64,000 nucleotides of DNA, from NCBI RefSeq assembly GCF_000715075.1, contig NC_134096.1, forward strand, positions 116,496,698 through 116,560,697. The letters are read 5' to 3'. This DNA is from Nicotiana tabacum (lineage: Eukaryota > Streptophyta > Magnoliopsida > Solanales > Solanaceae). The notes beneath the pieces are model-generated. The model was not told the DNA's origin and ran no database searches. It saw only the letters and a program-made list of their open reading frames with translations. Made by a program: the position numbers and the translations under genes. Shown here piece after piece: positions 23,087 through 34,228 of the stretch (its first letter is position 1; each line of letters opens with the position of its first letter).

Positions 23087-25389
23087 TGTAACGACCCGGC
23101 CAGTCGTTTCAGGAGTTATAGCCATGTTTTCCCATTTCCATTTCCTTTATTCTCTTAAGCTATATTATGATATACCGGGTTAGTTGGTTCGGGTCCGGAG
23201 TGGTTTCGGAGTGGAATGAGACACTTAGTCTCTAAAGTAGAAGCTTAAGTTAGAAAAGGTCAACTAGATGTTAACCTATACGTAAACGATCTCATATTTG
23301 AATTCTGATGATTCTGTTAGCTCTATTAGGTGATTTTGGACTTAGGAGTGCATTCGGAATGTGATTTGGAGGTCCGTGGTAGAATTAGGCTTGAATTGGC
23401 GAAATTGGAAATTTGGCGATTTTTGGTCGGCAGTGAAAAATTTTATATCGGGGTCGGAATGGAATTTCGGAAGTTGGAATAGGTTCGTAGTGTCATTTGT
23501 GATGTGTGTGCAAAATCTGAGGTCATTCAGACATGGTTTGGTTAGTTTTGGCATCGGTTGCCGAATTTGAAAATTTAGAAGTTCTTATGCTTGAATCCGA
23601 GGGTAATTTGATATTTGGATGTTGTTTTGACTGATTCGAAGGTTCGACTAAGTTTGTATGTTGATATATGACTTGTTGGCATTTTTTATTGAGGTCCCGA
23701 GGGCCTCGAGGTGGTTCCGGGTGGTTAACGGATTTGTCAAAGTTGGAAAATGCAGCCGAAGCTGCTGCTTCTGCTATTTCCGCACCTGCGGGAGGAAGAC
23801 TCGCAGGTGCGAGGCTGCTGGTGCGCATGGGGAGTCCGTAGGAGCGGGCAATGCTGGGCTAGGCAGGATGCACAGGTGCGAGTTGAAGGTCCCATCTGCG
23901 AGCCCGCAGGTGCGAAACCTGGGGCGCAGATATGGAAAAGGGGAATGCTGGGCAGGCTTCACAGAAGCGGAGGAAACGCGCAGGTAAACCTTCGCAGGCG
24001 CGGGAATTTGGGCCATAGATGCAGAATCTGGGCTCCTAAGTGAGTTCCGCACCTGCGATGGATTTTCAGCCGGTGCGGTGGCGCAGAAGCGTGAAATTTG
24101 TCCGCAGGTGCGAAAAACCTGGGCACAAACCATAAATAGAACCCTTCGCGAATTTGGTTCATTTCCAGTATTTTCAAGTCGGTTTTTGGAGCTTTTGGAG
24201 TGATTTTGAAGGCTGATTCAAGGGCTATCAGTGAGGTAAGTTTCTTGAGCCCTAATACTCGTATCTATGGTAATTTCCCGTTGTTTAATCATGTAATTAG
24301 TGAAAATGAAGGGGTTAGGGCTTAGGATTTTGGAGAGTTTAATTTAAGGAATTGAGGGGCCAAACGGCGTCGTATTTTGTTAAATTTCGTATGTATGGAC
24401 TCGTGAGTGGATGAGATTCCTAGTTTTGCAAATTTTGTTGGATTTTGAGACATGGGCCCGGGGGCTGGGTTAAGCCAATTTTGGGTTTTGGGCTAATTTG
24501 ATAGTTTTCTTATGGAATTCATTCCATTAGCGTATATTGATGGTATTGTACTGATTGTGAATAGATTCAGAGCATTTGGAGGCCGAGTCAAGAGGCAATA
24601 GCATTACGGGGTAGAGATTTGACCGGTTTGAGGTAAGTAACGATTGTAAATCTAGTCCTGAGGGTATGAAACCCCGAATTTCGTATCATTTTACTATTTT
24701 GAAGTGACGCACATGCTAGATGATGGGCATGTGGGCGTGCACTATTGGGGATTGTGACTTCGTCCGTCCCGTAGCAACTGTGAAGTTGTATATTTTGTTG
24801 AAACTATATGATACTTATATGTTTTAGAAAGAGTTTCTGTAAATTGGGCTGAATGCCATGTTTTGGGCCTTGTGCCAGTGCTGTTTTGACCCTTAGGGGC
24901 CTTTTCTTACTATCCTCTCACTATTTTCGAATGAAAATCTATACTCAGTCATGGTTATACTTGTTTACTGCATAACTCAGTTTTAAGACTCTATTTTGAT
25001 GCATATAAATGTTGTTTTGGGCCGAATGCCCTATTTTTACTGAAATGCCCTAGTGGCTTGAGAAGTTTATGACTGAGTGAGGTCGAGGGCCTGATTTGTA
25101 AGGATATTTATCGGATCGGGATGCACGCCACAACATGTTCGATATAGGCCGAGGGCCTAAGTGATTTATGTCATGATTTGACTTGATATAACGCTTGGGC
25201 TGAAGGAGCCCCTCTGAAGTCTGTACACACCCCCAGTGAGCGAAGGTACCTACTGAGTGCGAGTGCCGAGTGCTGAGTGTTGAGTAACTGAGAGGCATGA
25301 GTGATTGTGAGGTATGCCCGAGTGGCAAGAGTGATTGAGAGGTATGCCCGAGGGGCTGTATATGAGTGATGTTTTGCCCGAGGGGCTGT
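23087..25389 (+). mobile_element. Solo LTR Y, left part (plus strand)
   Basis: Starts TGTAACGACCCGGCCAGTCG at 23087 with target duplication TTACC (23082-23086). The matching end GGGTCGTGACA is at 34218-34228, followed by TTACC at 34229-34233. Without the nested element A (25390-33565) it is about 2.96 kb, all LTR, hence a solo LTR. It is a diverged relative of the 3' LTR of A. Confidence 0.92.
23770..24120 (+). promoter_or_regulatory. Cluster of CGCAGGTGCG / CGCACCTGCG words in solo LTR Y
   Basis: The same kind of module as the GCGATCGC clusters but with a CAGGTG/CACCTG core: CCGCACCTGCGG, TCGCAGGTGCGAGG, CGCAGGTGCGAAACC, CCGCACCTGCGATGG, CCGCAGGTGCGAAAAA. It ends about 20 bp before CATAAATAG (24130-24138), a good TATA-box candidate. 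Confidence 0.5.
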
Positions 25390-25633
25390 TGTCACGACCC
25401 AAAATCTCTTTGTTTACCGTATTTGGTCTCAGACTATTATAGACTATATTTTCCAGACTTGTATTCATATTAGACGCTCATGTACTCAGTGACATCAGGT
25501 TTTGGGGAGTGTTTGTATTGTATTTAAATATTATATTTTCAATCTTGAGAGAAATTGTAGTTTATTGAGATTTTCGGCTTGTCTAGTATTGAGATAGGCG
25601 CCATCACCACGGGTGAGATTTTGGGTCGTGACA
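25390..25633 (+). repeat. Truncated 5' LTR of element A with inverted terminus
   Basis: It ends GATTTTGGGTCGTGACA like the 3' LTR, and bases 25404-25633 match the last 230 bp of the 3' LTR (33336-33565). Its 5' end is not the usual TGTAACGACC but TGTCACGACCCAAAATCTC, a 19-nt perfect reverse complement of its own 3' end. The junction with normal LTR text is at ATCTC (25404-25408; 33336-33340 in the 3' LTR), a 5-bp microhomology. About 2.6 kb of the LTR is therefore absent. Confidence 0.92.
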
Positions 25634-25636
25634 AGT

Positions 25637-25648
25637 TGGTATCAGAGC
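25637..25648 (+). other. Primer binding site of element A
   Basis: TGGTATCAGAGC, complementary to the 3' end of plant initiator Met tRNA, three bases after the LTR end. Confidence 0.92.
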
Positions 25649-25832
25649 CTAGGTTACATAGGTCTCACGAGTCATGAGCAGGTTTAGTAGAGTCTTGCGG
25701 ATCGGTACAGAGACGTCTGTACTTATCTTCGAGAGGCTGCAGAACCCTTAGGAAAATTTCACTTTCTTGTATTCTGTCGTGCGAATTTGTTGATTTTGGA
25801 AACTAAATTTTTGCTATTCTATTCTCTCACAG

Positions 25833-27178
25833 ATGGTGAGGACACGTACTACCGGATCCGACGGTCAGCCACCAATGCCACCAGTGCCACCAGTTAGGGC
25901 TGCGAGAGGTCGGGGTCGTGGTAGAGGCCGGGGCTGAGGTAGAGGTCGAGGTGTAGTTCGTACCACAGTTAGAACAACACCTGTTGTACCACCAGTTATT
26001 CCAGCTCAGGAGCAGATTCCAAATATAGTTGAGCCAACAAGATCAGCTCAGGCACTAGCTGTGCCCATTGAGATTGCAGGCATTCAGGAGACTTTGGCCT
26101 AGATATTGGCAGCCTGCACTGGTCTTGCTCAGGTGGTTTCGGCTCAGGCCGCACCTGTCACTTCTCAGGCTGGGGGAGGTACTTACACCCCTGTTGCCCG
26201 TACTCCAGACCAGGTAGTACAAGGACTTCAGATATCGGGAGCGCTACCAGCCCAGCCGCTGTAGCTGCTCAAGCCCTGATAGTTCCTGTTATGGAAGATG
26301 ATGAGCAGAGGAGGCTTGAGAGATTTGAGAGACTTCGACCTCCACCATTTAGCGGTACTAAGTCATAGGATGCTCACGATTTTCTGGATAGGTGTCAACG
26401 GATACTTCAGACAGCGGGTATTCTGGAGACCAGTGGGGTCTCATTCACTACTTTTCAGTTTTCTGGGTCTGCACTCAGATATTGGGAGACTTACGAGAGA
26501 CGTAGACCTGTTGGCGCAACACCCCTTAATTGGCATCAATCCTCTGTGGTCTTTTTGGAGAAGTTCGTACCTCAGTCCCGTAGAGAAGAGCTGCGCAGAC
26601 AGTTTGAGCAGCTTTGCCAGGGTGATATGTCCGTGACGCGGTACAAGATGAGATTTTCTGAGTTGGCTCGTCATGCATTCTGGTTGGTTCCCACTGATAG
26701 GGAGAGGATTAGGAGGTTCATTGATTGCCTCACATATCAGCTGCGATTACTTATGACTAGGGAGAGAGTATCTGGTGCTACTTTTGATGAGGTAGTGGAC
26801 ATTGCTCGGTAGATAGAGATGGTTCGTAGCCAGGAACATGGAGAGAGAGAGAGGCTAAGAGGCCTCGTGGTCCGGGTGATTACAACGGTGTTCCTTCAGG
26901 GGGTCAGTTTCACCGAGGTAGGGGTCGTTCTTACAGACACGCTCAGACGGGTCGTCCAGCTCATCGTGGTGCATCAGCTAGCCATGGTTCTTACAGTGCT
27001 CACTCAGGCTAGTCTTCATTCAGTGCACTATGAGCGCAGAGTTCTCATCATGCCTCGTCCGCATAAGCTTATGCAGGTCATTCCTTGGGTTATCAGGAGC
27101 AGCAGTTCCGTCAGAGGAGGGGTTGTTTCGAGTGTGGAGAATTTGGATATTTCAAGAGAGAGTGTCCTAGGCTGTTGA
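25833..27178 (+). pseudogene. gag of element A (broken)
   Basis: The start ATG at 25833 gives MVRTRTTGSDGQ, then a run of Arg-Gly codons interrupted by TGA at 25935-25937. Further stops and frame changes follow (for example TAG near 26100 in 'ttggcctagata' and TAG near 26812). The capsid-like domain is readable in pieces: FVPQSRREELRRQFEQLCQG, RYKMRFSELARHA and RERIRRFIDCL (26546-26812). The zinc knuckle at 27124-27165 is C-X2-C-X4-Y-X4-C, with the His replaced by Tyr. Gag would form the virus-like particle and bind element RNA; this copy cannot make it. The start choice rests on the family N-terminus. Confidence 0.85.
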
Positions 27179-27362
27179 GTGGGGTTTCATAGCAGAGTTC
27201 TCAACCGATGAACCAGCACCAGCAGTTGTACCACCCGTCCTGCCATCTCGGGGTGGGGGTCAGGTAGCTAGGGTTCGCCCAAGAGGGGGAGGCCGATCAG
27301 GTGGCGGGCAGGCTAGATTCTATGCTTTTCCTGCTAGGCCAGATGCTGTTGCCTCAGACGTA

Positions 27363-29168
27363 GTGATCACATGTGATGTTTCAGTGTGCCACAGGGAGGC
27401 TTCTATATTATTTGACCCTGGTTCCACTTATTCATATGTATCATCATATTTTGCTCATTATTTGGATATACCCTGTGAGTCCTTAGTTTCACCTGTTTGT
27501 GTATCTACACCGGTGGGCGATATTATTACTGTGGATTGTGTGTATCGGTCGTGTATGGTAACTATTGGGGAACTGGAGACTAGAGTTAATCTCTTATTAC
27601 TCGGTATGGTTGATTTCGATGTAATTCTGGGTATGGATTGGTTGTCTCCATGTCATGCTATTCTGTACTGTCACGCAAAAATCGTGACGTTGACGATGCC
27701 GGGGTTGCCAAAGGTTGAATGGAAGGGTTCTCTAGATCTTGTTCCTAGCAGAGTAATTTCTTATTTGAAGGCCCAACGTATGGTTGGAAAGGGATGCTTG
27801 TCATATTTGGCCTTTGTGAGAGATGTTGATGCATATGCTCCTATTATTGATTCAGTACCGGTCGTGCGAGACTTTCCGGATGTATTTCCTGCAAACCTGC
27901 CAAGTATGCCACCCGACAGGGATATTGATTTAGGTATTGACTTGGTGCAAGGCACTCAGCCCATTTCTATTCTCCGTATCGTATGGCGCCAGCTGAGTTA
28001 AAAGAAAGATGGTACTATGCAGATGTGCATTGATTATAGGCAGTTGAACAAAGTTACAATCAAGAATAAATATCCATTGCCGCGTATTGATGATTTACTT
28101 AACCAGTTTCAAGGAGTGAGGGTGTTCTCCAAAATTGATTTGAGGTCTGGGTATCACCAATTAAAAATTCGGGATTCGGATATTCTAAAGACGGCATTCA
28201 GGACTCGTTATGGCCACTATGAATTTCTTGTAATGTCTTTTGGGCTAACTAATGTCCCAACAACATTTATGAATTTGATGAATAGTGTATTTCAGCCATA
28301 TCTTGATTTATTTATCGTGGTATTCATTCATGATATTCTGGTGTACTCACGTAGCCAGGAGGATCATGCACAACACTTGGGTATTGTATTACAGGGGCTG
28401 AGAGAGGAGAAACATTATGCCAAATTCTCTAAGTGTGAGTTCTGGCTTAGTTCGGCGGCATTCTTGGGACATATAGTGTCCAGTGAAGATATTAAGGTGG
28501 ATCCGAAGAAAATAGAGGCAGTTCAGAATTGGCCCAGACAATCGTCACTTACTAAGATTCGGAGTTTTCTCGGCTTGGCCGATTATTATCATCGTTTTGT
28601 GGAGGGTTTCTCATCTATTGCATCACCTATAACTAAATTGACCCAGAAAGGTGCTCCGTTCAGGTGGTCGGATGAATGTGAAGAGAGCTTTCAGAAGCTT
28701 AAGATAGCTTTGACTACAGCTCCAGTATTGGTGTTACCTACAGGTTCAGAGTCTTATACTGTGTATTGTGACGCATCGCGGATTGGTCTCGGCGCAGTAC
28801 TTATGCAAGACGGTAGGGTGATTGCCTATGCGTCGAGACAGTTAAAGGTACATGAGAAGAATTATCCAGTCCACGATCTTGAGTTAGCAGCTATTGTTCA
28901 TGCCTTGAAAATTTGGCGGTATTATTTGTACGGTGTCCAGTGTGAGGTATATACCGATCATCGGAGTCTACAATATTTGTTTAAACAGAAGGATCTTAAC
29001 TTGTCGCAGCGAAGGTGGTTGGAGTTGCTTAAGGACTATGATATCACCATTCTCTATCATCCCGGAAAGGCCAATGTGGTGGCCGATGCCTTGAGTCATA
29101 AGGCAGAGAGTTTGGGTAGCTTAACATACTTACCAGTAGAAGAGAGGCCTTTAGCCTTGGAGGTTTAG
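27363..29168 (+). pseudogene. Element A pol, part 1: protease, reverse transcriptase, RNase H
   Basis: Aspartic protease first: FDPGSTYSYVSSYF at residues 17-30 of this frame and GMDWLSP near residue 95; the active triplet is D-P-G instead of the usual D-S/T-G. A one-base loss near 27973 and a deletion of roughly 85 bp near 27995 (judged against element F) remove the start of RT; the frame stops at TAA 27999-28001. RT resumes at 28017 with [33 protein letters not shown] and FGLTN. The catalytic FxDD box reads FIHD, with Asp to His at 28329-28331. RNase H retains Asp (28770), Glu (28881) and Asp of TDH (28956). The frame ends at TAG 29166-29168, where related copies continue into integrase. 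Enzymatically dead by these lesions. Confidence 0.9.
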
Positions 29169-30732
29169 TCCTTGGCTAATCAGTTTGTTAGATTGGATGT
29201 TTCCGAGCCGAATCGAATTTTGGCCTGTGTGGTTTCTCGATCTTCATTATATGATCGCATCAAAGAGCGCAGTATGATGATCCACATCTGCTTGTCCTTA
29301 AGGATACGGTTCAACATGGTGATGCTAAGGAAGTCATTATTGGAGATGATGGTGTATTACGAATGCAGGGCAGGCTATGTGTACCTAATTTAGATGGTTG
29401 CGTGAGCTGATTCTCCAGGAAGCTCACAGTTCACGGTAATCTATTCATCCAGGCGCCGCTAAGATGTATAATGATTTGAGATAGCACTATTGGTGGAGGC
29501 GGATGAAGAAAGATATAATTGGGTTTGTATCTCGGTGTTTAAATTGTCAACAGGCAAAGTACGAGCACCAGAGACCGGGCGGATTGCTACAGAGACTTGA
29601 AATTCCGGAGTGAAAGTGGGAGCATATTACCATGGACTTCGTAGTTGGACTCCCACGGACTTTGATAAAGTTTGATGTTGCTTGAGTGATATTAGATCGG
29701 TTGACCAAGTCCGCACATTTTATTCCAGCCGGTACTAATTATTCTTCGGAGCGGTTGGCTGGGATTTATATTCGCTAGATTGTTCGCCTACACGGTGTTC
29801 CGATGTCCATTATTTCAGATCGGGGTACGTAGTTTACCTCACAGTTTTGGAGGGCAGTGCAGCAAGAATTGGGCACACAGGTTCAGTTGAGTACAGCATT
29901 TCACCCTCAGACGGACGGACAGTCCGAGCGCACTATTCATATATTGGAGGATATGCTACGCGCTTGTGTCATTGACTTTGGGGGTTCATGGGATCAATTT
30001 CTGCCACTCGCAGAGTTTGCTTACAATAATAACTACCAGTCAAGCATTCAGATGGCTCCATATGAAGCTTTATATGGGAGACGGTGTCGGTCTCCGGTGG
30101 GTTGGTTTGAGCCGGGTGAGGTTAGGCTATTGGGTACTAACTTGGTTCAGGATGCTTTAGAGAAGGTCAAAGTGATTCAAGAACGGCTTTGCACGGCACA
30201 GTTTAGACAAAAGAGTTATGCCGATAGGAAGGTTCGTGATGTTGTTCACATGGCTGGGGAGAAGGTTCTGCTCAAGATTTCACCCATGAAAGGTGTGTTG
30301 AGGTTCTGGAAAAAGGGTAAGTTGAGCCCTCGGTATATTGGGCCTTTTGAGATACTTAAGAAAATTTGGGAAGTGGCTTATGAACTTGCTTTGCCACCTA
30401 GTCTATCAGGTGTTCATCCAGTGTTCCATGTATCCATGCTCCGAAAGTATGTCAGGGATCCATCTCACATTCTGGATTTCAGTACAGTACATTTGGACGG
30501 TAATTTGACTTATGATGTGGACCCGGTGGCTATTTTAGACCGGCAGGTTCGAAAGCTGAGGTCAAAGAACATAGCATCAGTGAAGGTGCAGTGGAGAGGC
30601 CAGCCGGTCGAAGAAGCTACTTGGGAGATTGAGCAGGAGATGCAAAACAAATATCCACACTTATTTGAGACTCCAGGTATTATTCTAAACTCGTTCGAGG
30701 ATGAACGTTTGTTTAAGAGGGGGAGAATGTAA
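29169..30732 (+). pseudogene. Element A pol, part 2: integrase and C-terminal chromodomain
   Basis: The zinc-binding N-terminal domain is readable through stops (CLNC at 29538-29549). The catalytic core has Asp in MDFVVGL (29635), Asp in IISDRGT (29818-29820) and Glu in QSER (29926-29928); the last two are separated by 35 residues, the DD35E spacing. Stops at about 29482, 29612, 29684, 29777 and 29828 interrupt the first half, while 29857-30732 is open for 291 codons. The C-terminal part has a GPF/Y-like IGPFEIL (30338-30358). A chromodomain follows at about 30535-30680 (VKVQWRGQPVEEATWE), which in chromoviruses guides integration toward heterochromatin. Confidence 0.9.
30715..30727 (+). other. 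Polypurine tract of element A
   Basis: AAGAGGGGGAGAA immediately before the 3' LTR start TGTAACGACT at 30728. Confidence 0.92.
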
Positions 30733-31419
30733 CGACTCGGCCGGTCGTTTTGAATATTATAACCCCATTCCCCCATTTACTGCTCAAATTATGTCTTGCA
30801 ATTGATTTATGACTTATCGGGTTAGTTGGTTCAGGTCCGGAAGGAATTCGGAATGAAATAAGACACTTAGTCTTATAATTGAAAATTTAAGTTAGAAAAA
30901 TGGACCGGATATGGACCTATGTGTAAACGACCTCGGATTTGAATTTTGATGATTCAAATAGCTCCGTATGGTGAATTTGGGCTTCGGAGCGTGTTTGGAA
31001 TATTATTTGGAGGTCCATAGTGGAATTAGGCTTGAAATGTCGAAAGTTGAATTTTTGGGAAGTTTGACCGGGGGGTTGACTTTTTGATATCGGGGTCGAA
31101 ATCCAATTCTAAAAAATAGAATACCTCCGTTATGTCAGTTATGACTTGTGTGCAAAATTTGAGGTCAATCGGACGTGATTTGATAGGTTCCGAAGTTGTT
31201 TGTAGAAATTGGAAATTTCAAAGTTCATTAGGCTTGAATCTATGTGTGATTCGTGTTTTAGTGTTGTTGGATGTGATTTGAAGGCTCAAGTAAGTTTGTA
31301 TGATGTTTTAGGACTTGTTGGTACATTTGGTTGAGGTCCCGGGGGCCTCGGGTGAGTTTCGGATGGTTAACGGATCAAATTCGGGCTTAGAAGAAATAGC
31401 TGAAGTTTCTGCCCTCTCC

Positions 31420-31690
31420 TGCAATCGCACCTACGGAAATTCCATCGCAGGTGTGAGCTCGCAGAAGCGAGTCTGGCAAACGCAGATGCGCAAATGGACT
31501 GTGGGGCAGTGGTCGCAGGTGCGAGGGAAATTTCGCACCTGCGTGAGTGCAGATGCGGAGGGACACGTGCAGAAGCGGCTTGCACAGGAGCGCAAATAGG
31601 CGGGCAGATGCGGGCAAAGGCGCAGATGAGAGACTTTTTCCGCACATGCGGTTGGCGCAGAAGCGACCAAGTTGCCGCAGGTGCGAAAAC
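31420..31690 (+). promoter_or_regulatory. Cluster of CGCAGGTGCG-type words in the A 3' LTR
   Basis: Decayed units such as ATCGCACCTACGG, ATCGCAGGTGTGAG, GTCGCAGGTGCGAGG, TTCGCACCTGCGTG and CCGCAGGTGCGAAAA. Same position as in solo LTR Y; the following TATA-like stretch is weak here (GTACAAAAACAG). Confidence 0.45.
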
Positions 31691-32668
31691 CTCTGGGCAG
31701 TACAAAAACAGAGGGGTTCTGAGCTTTTGCTATTTTTGGGCATTTCAAGCTCGGGTTGTGCGATTTTGAGCAAGGTTTTCACGAGAAAACTTGAGGTAAG
31801 TCCCTTGTGATCATTTCTACTTCATAATATTGAATTATCATCGAATAATCTGACTAGATTACATGTTTTTGAAGTGTAAATCGGGGGTTTTGAACTTAGG
31901 GATTTGAAATAAGATTTGATGATTTGGAGGTCGAGTTGATGTCAGATTTTGGTAAAATTAGTATGGTTAGACTCGTGGTGGAATGAGCTTTCGGATTTTG
32001 TAAGTTTTGTCGGGTTCCGAGATGGCGATTTTTGAGCTAATTTTCGGATTTTTATGGAAAATTATTATTTACTTATGGAATTAATTTCAATAAATTTTAT
32101 TGACTGAAATGAATTATTTATGACCAAATTCGAGGCGTTTGGAGACTAATTCACGAGGAAAGGACATTGCAGAATAAGAATTTCACGGTTTGAAGTAAGT
32201 AACAGTTTTAAATCTGATCCTGAGGGTATTAAACCCCGGATTTTGGTATCATGTGATTATTTTAAAGGTGACGCACGTGCTAGGTGACGGGCGTGTGGGC
32301 GTGCGCCGAGGGGATTGTGACTTGGTCCATCCAGGGAAACCGTAAAGTTGAATAATTTGTTGTTAGCTATATGCTCTCTATGTGTTGATAAAATTTGACT
32401 GTAAGTCATGTTAGAAATCATGCTTAGGCTATGTAATAGTACTGTTGGGACCAACAACGGTCGTGTACTTGTTGAATTGCCTGCGAAATGCTATATTTGC
32501 TTACTCTCAGTTTTTACTTGTACATTTTATCTCAGTCTCTGTTATTATTATTGATACATCATATCATTATTGTTTGGGCTGATTTCATGATTATTTAGAG
32601 CCCGAGAGACTGGAGAGATTTATGACTGAGTGAGGCCGAGGGCCTGATTGTGAGATATTGATACTATG

Positions 32669-32810
32669 GCACGTGAGTTGTCCGTGCAGCATGTGAGTTG
32701 GTCGTGCGGATCCTTATATTATACTATAGCACGTGAGTTGGCCGTACAGATCCAGATATTTATATTATGGCACGTGAGTTGTTCGCGCAGCACGTGAGTC
32801 GTCCGTGCAG
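32669..32810 (+). repeat. Array of G-box-containing hairpin dyads in the A 3' LTR
   Basis: Five units of the form GCACGTGAGTTGTCCGTGC, starting at about 32669, 32688, 32729, 32769 and 32789. Each can pair GCACG with CGTGC, and four contain CACGTG. Antisense relatives occur in X (about 21080-21185) and G (about 46530-46565), so the dyad predates these families. Confidence 0.6.
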
Positions 32811-33565
32811 ATTATAGTGCTTGGGCTGTAGAAGCCCCTCCGGAGTCTGTACACCCCCAGTGAGCGCGATTACCCATTGAGAGAGTGATGAGGGCTGGGA
32901 GCCCAGGGAGTGATGAGGGCTGGGAGCCCAGTGAGTGATTGTTGACCTAAGAGGTTGTACCTGATTTCCATTTGTTGTTGCACTTAGTTGCTATCTGTCA
33001 TTGTTGGGAAATCTCCGAAAGATTGTTGATATACGGATTACATGAACAGGAACTATATAAAAATTGATTTGACATTAATCTGCCAGATTTGATAGCATGT
33101 CTATTCTTGGCTGGAATTACTCGAAATGAACCATAACTGTGTAGCTCGTTACTATCTTCAATTCCTTATTTATTATTGTTACTTGCTGAGTTGGTTGTAC
33201 TCATACTACACCCTGCACTTCGTGTGCATATCCAGGTGTTCCCGGACATAGCGGGTGTTGATCCTTTCGCACGATTGATTTTCAGGAGATTTTGAGGTAG
33301 TTGTCGTATTCTGCAGACCTTGTCTCTCCCTCTCTATCTCTTTGTTTACCGTATTTGGTCTTAGACTATTATAAACTATATTTTCCAGACTTGTATTCAT
33401 ATTAGATGCTCATGTACTCAGTGACACCAGGTTTTGGGGAGTGTTTGTATTGTATTTAAATATTATATTTTCAATCTTGAGAGAAATTATGGTTTATTAA
33501 GATTTTCGGCTTGCCTAGTATTGAGATATGCGCCATCACGACGGGTGAGATTTTGGGTCGTGACA

Positions 33566-34228
33566 GCTGTTTATGATTTCATCATTTTTGCTCACTTTTT
33601 CATTGAGCCTTTGTTTGAAAAAAACTGTTGGAAAGTATCTTTAAATGATTTTTACTGGAACCGGGTTTAAACGACATGATTTGATTCAAACACTAATTTT
33701 TAAAGCATGTTGTACTTTACTGAATTTTTGTGATATGAACTTGATATACTTTATTACTCGTCACTACTGCTCAGTCTTTATTTATTGTTGTTACTGACTG
33801 AGTTGGCGTACTCATGTTACTCCCTGCACCTTGTGTGCAGATCCAGGTGTAGCTGGGCACGGTAACGGTTGTTGATTATTCTGGTTGCAGATTTTCTCGG
33901 GGATAGCAAGGTAGCTGCTTGGCGATCGCATCCCCTGCTCTTCTCCCTCTTATCTTCCTTTAGTTGTATTTAGCAATTTTTCAAGACTATGTTAGTCTTG
34001 ATATTGTCAGACAAATGGTAGTAGATGCTCATGACTAGTGACACCTCGATGTCGGTCTTTTCTTTTCTGCACTTTTGTTTTGATTTAAACTCCTTTATGA
34101 AAATTTTTATGTTAAATAGCACTAAAATTATCTTTGAAATGAAAATATCGGTTTGTTTTGGAAATGAGTCGGCTTGCCTAGTTCCACGATAGGCGTCATC
34201 ACAACAGGGGTTAGTTTGGGTCGTGACA
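33566..34228 (+). mobile_element. Solo LTR Y, right part
   Basis: Resumes after the GCTGT duplication and ends GGGTCGTGACA at 34228, followed by TTACC, the target duplication of Y. It contains the usual 3' LTR text ('gttggcgtactcatgttac', 'gatgctcatgactagtgacacc', 'cggcttgcctagtt'). Confidence 0.92.

Larger units (their letters stand above)
25390..33565 (+). mobile_element. Element A: chromodomain Ty3/gypsy retrotransposon with foldback-truncated 5' LTR
   Basis: Inserted in solo LTR Y with perfect target duplication GCTGT at 25385-25389 and 33566-33570. Order: 244-bp 5' LTR (25390-25633), primer site (25637-25648), gag, protease, RT, RNase H, integrase, chromodomain, polypurine tract (30715-30727) and 2838-bp 3' LTR (30728-33565). 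The domain order PR-RT-RH-IN-chromodomain is that of a plant chromovirus, probably Tekay/Del type. It is the youngest layer of the nested stack. All reading frames are damaged. Confidence 0.93.
30728..33565 (+). repeat. 3' LTR of element A (full length)
   Basis: Starts TGTAACGACTCGGCCGGTCG after the polypurine tract and ends GGGTCGTGACA at 33565, next to the target duplication GCTGT. Length 2838 bp. It defines what the 5' LTR lacks. It contains a CGCAGGTGCG-type cluster at 31420-31690 and a dyad array at 32669-32810. Confidence 0.92.

Noticed and set aside
23750..24133. Overlapping Cys/Arg-rich frames on both strands around 23.7-24.1 kb, and similar ones at 31.4-31.8 kb
   Set aside because: They result from the CGCAGGTGCG word clusters, which lack stop codons in several frames. 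No conserved protein is encoded in both LTRs.
25637..25648. Possible tRNA gene from Met-tRNA-like text
   Set aside because: Only the 12-nt complement of the tRNA 3' end is present, next to an LTR. It is a primer binding site.
25833..30732. Possible endogenous pararetrovirus
   Set aside because: Domain order includes integrase after RNase H, a chromodomain and LTRs, and no movement protein is seen; this is Ty3/gypsy.
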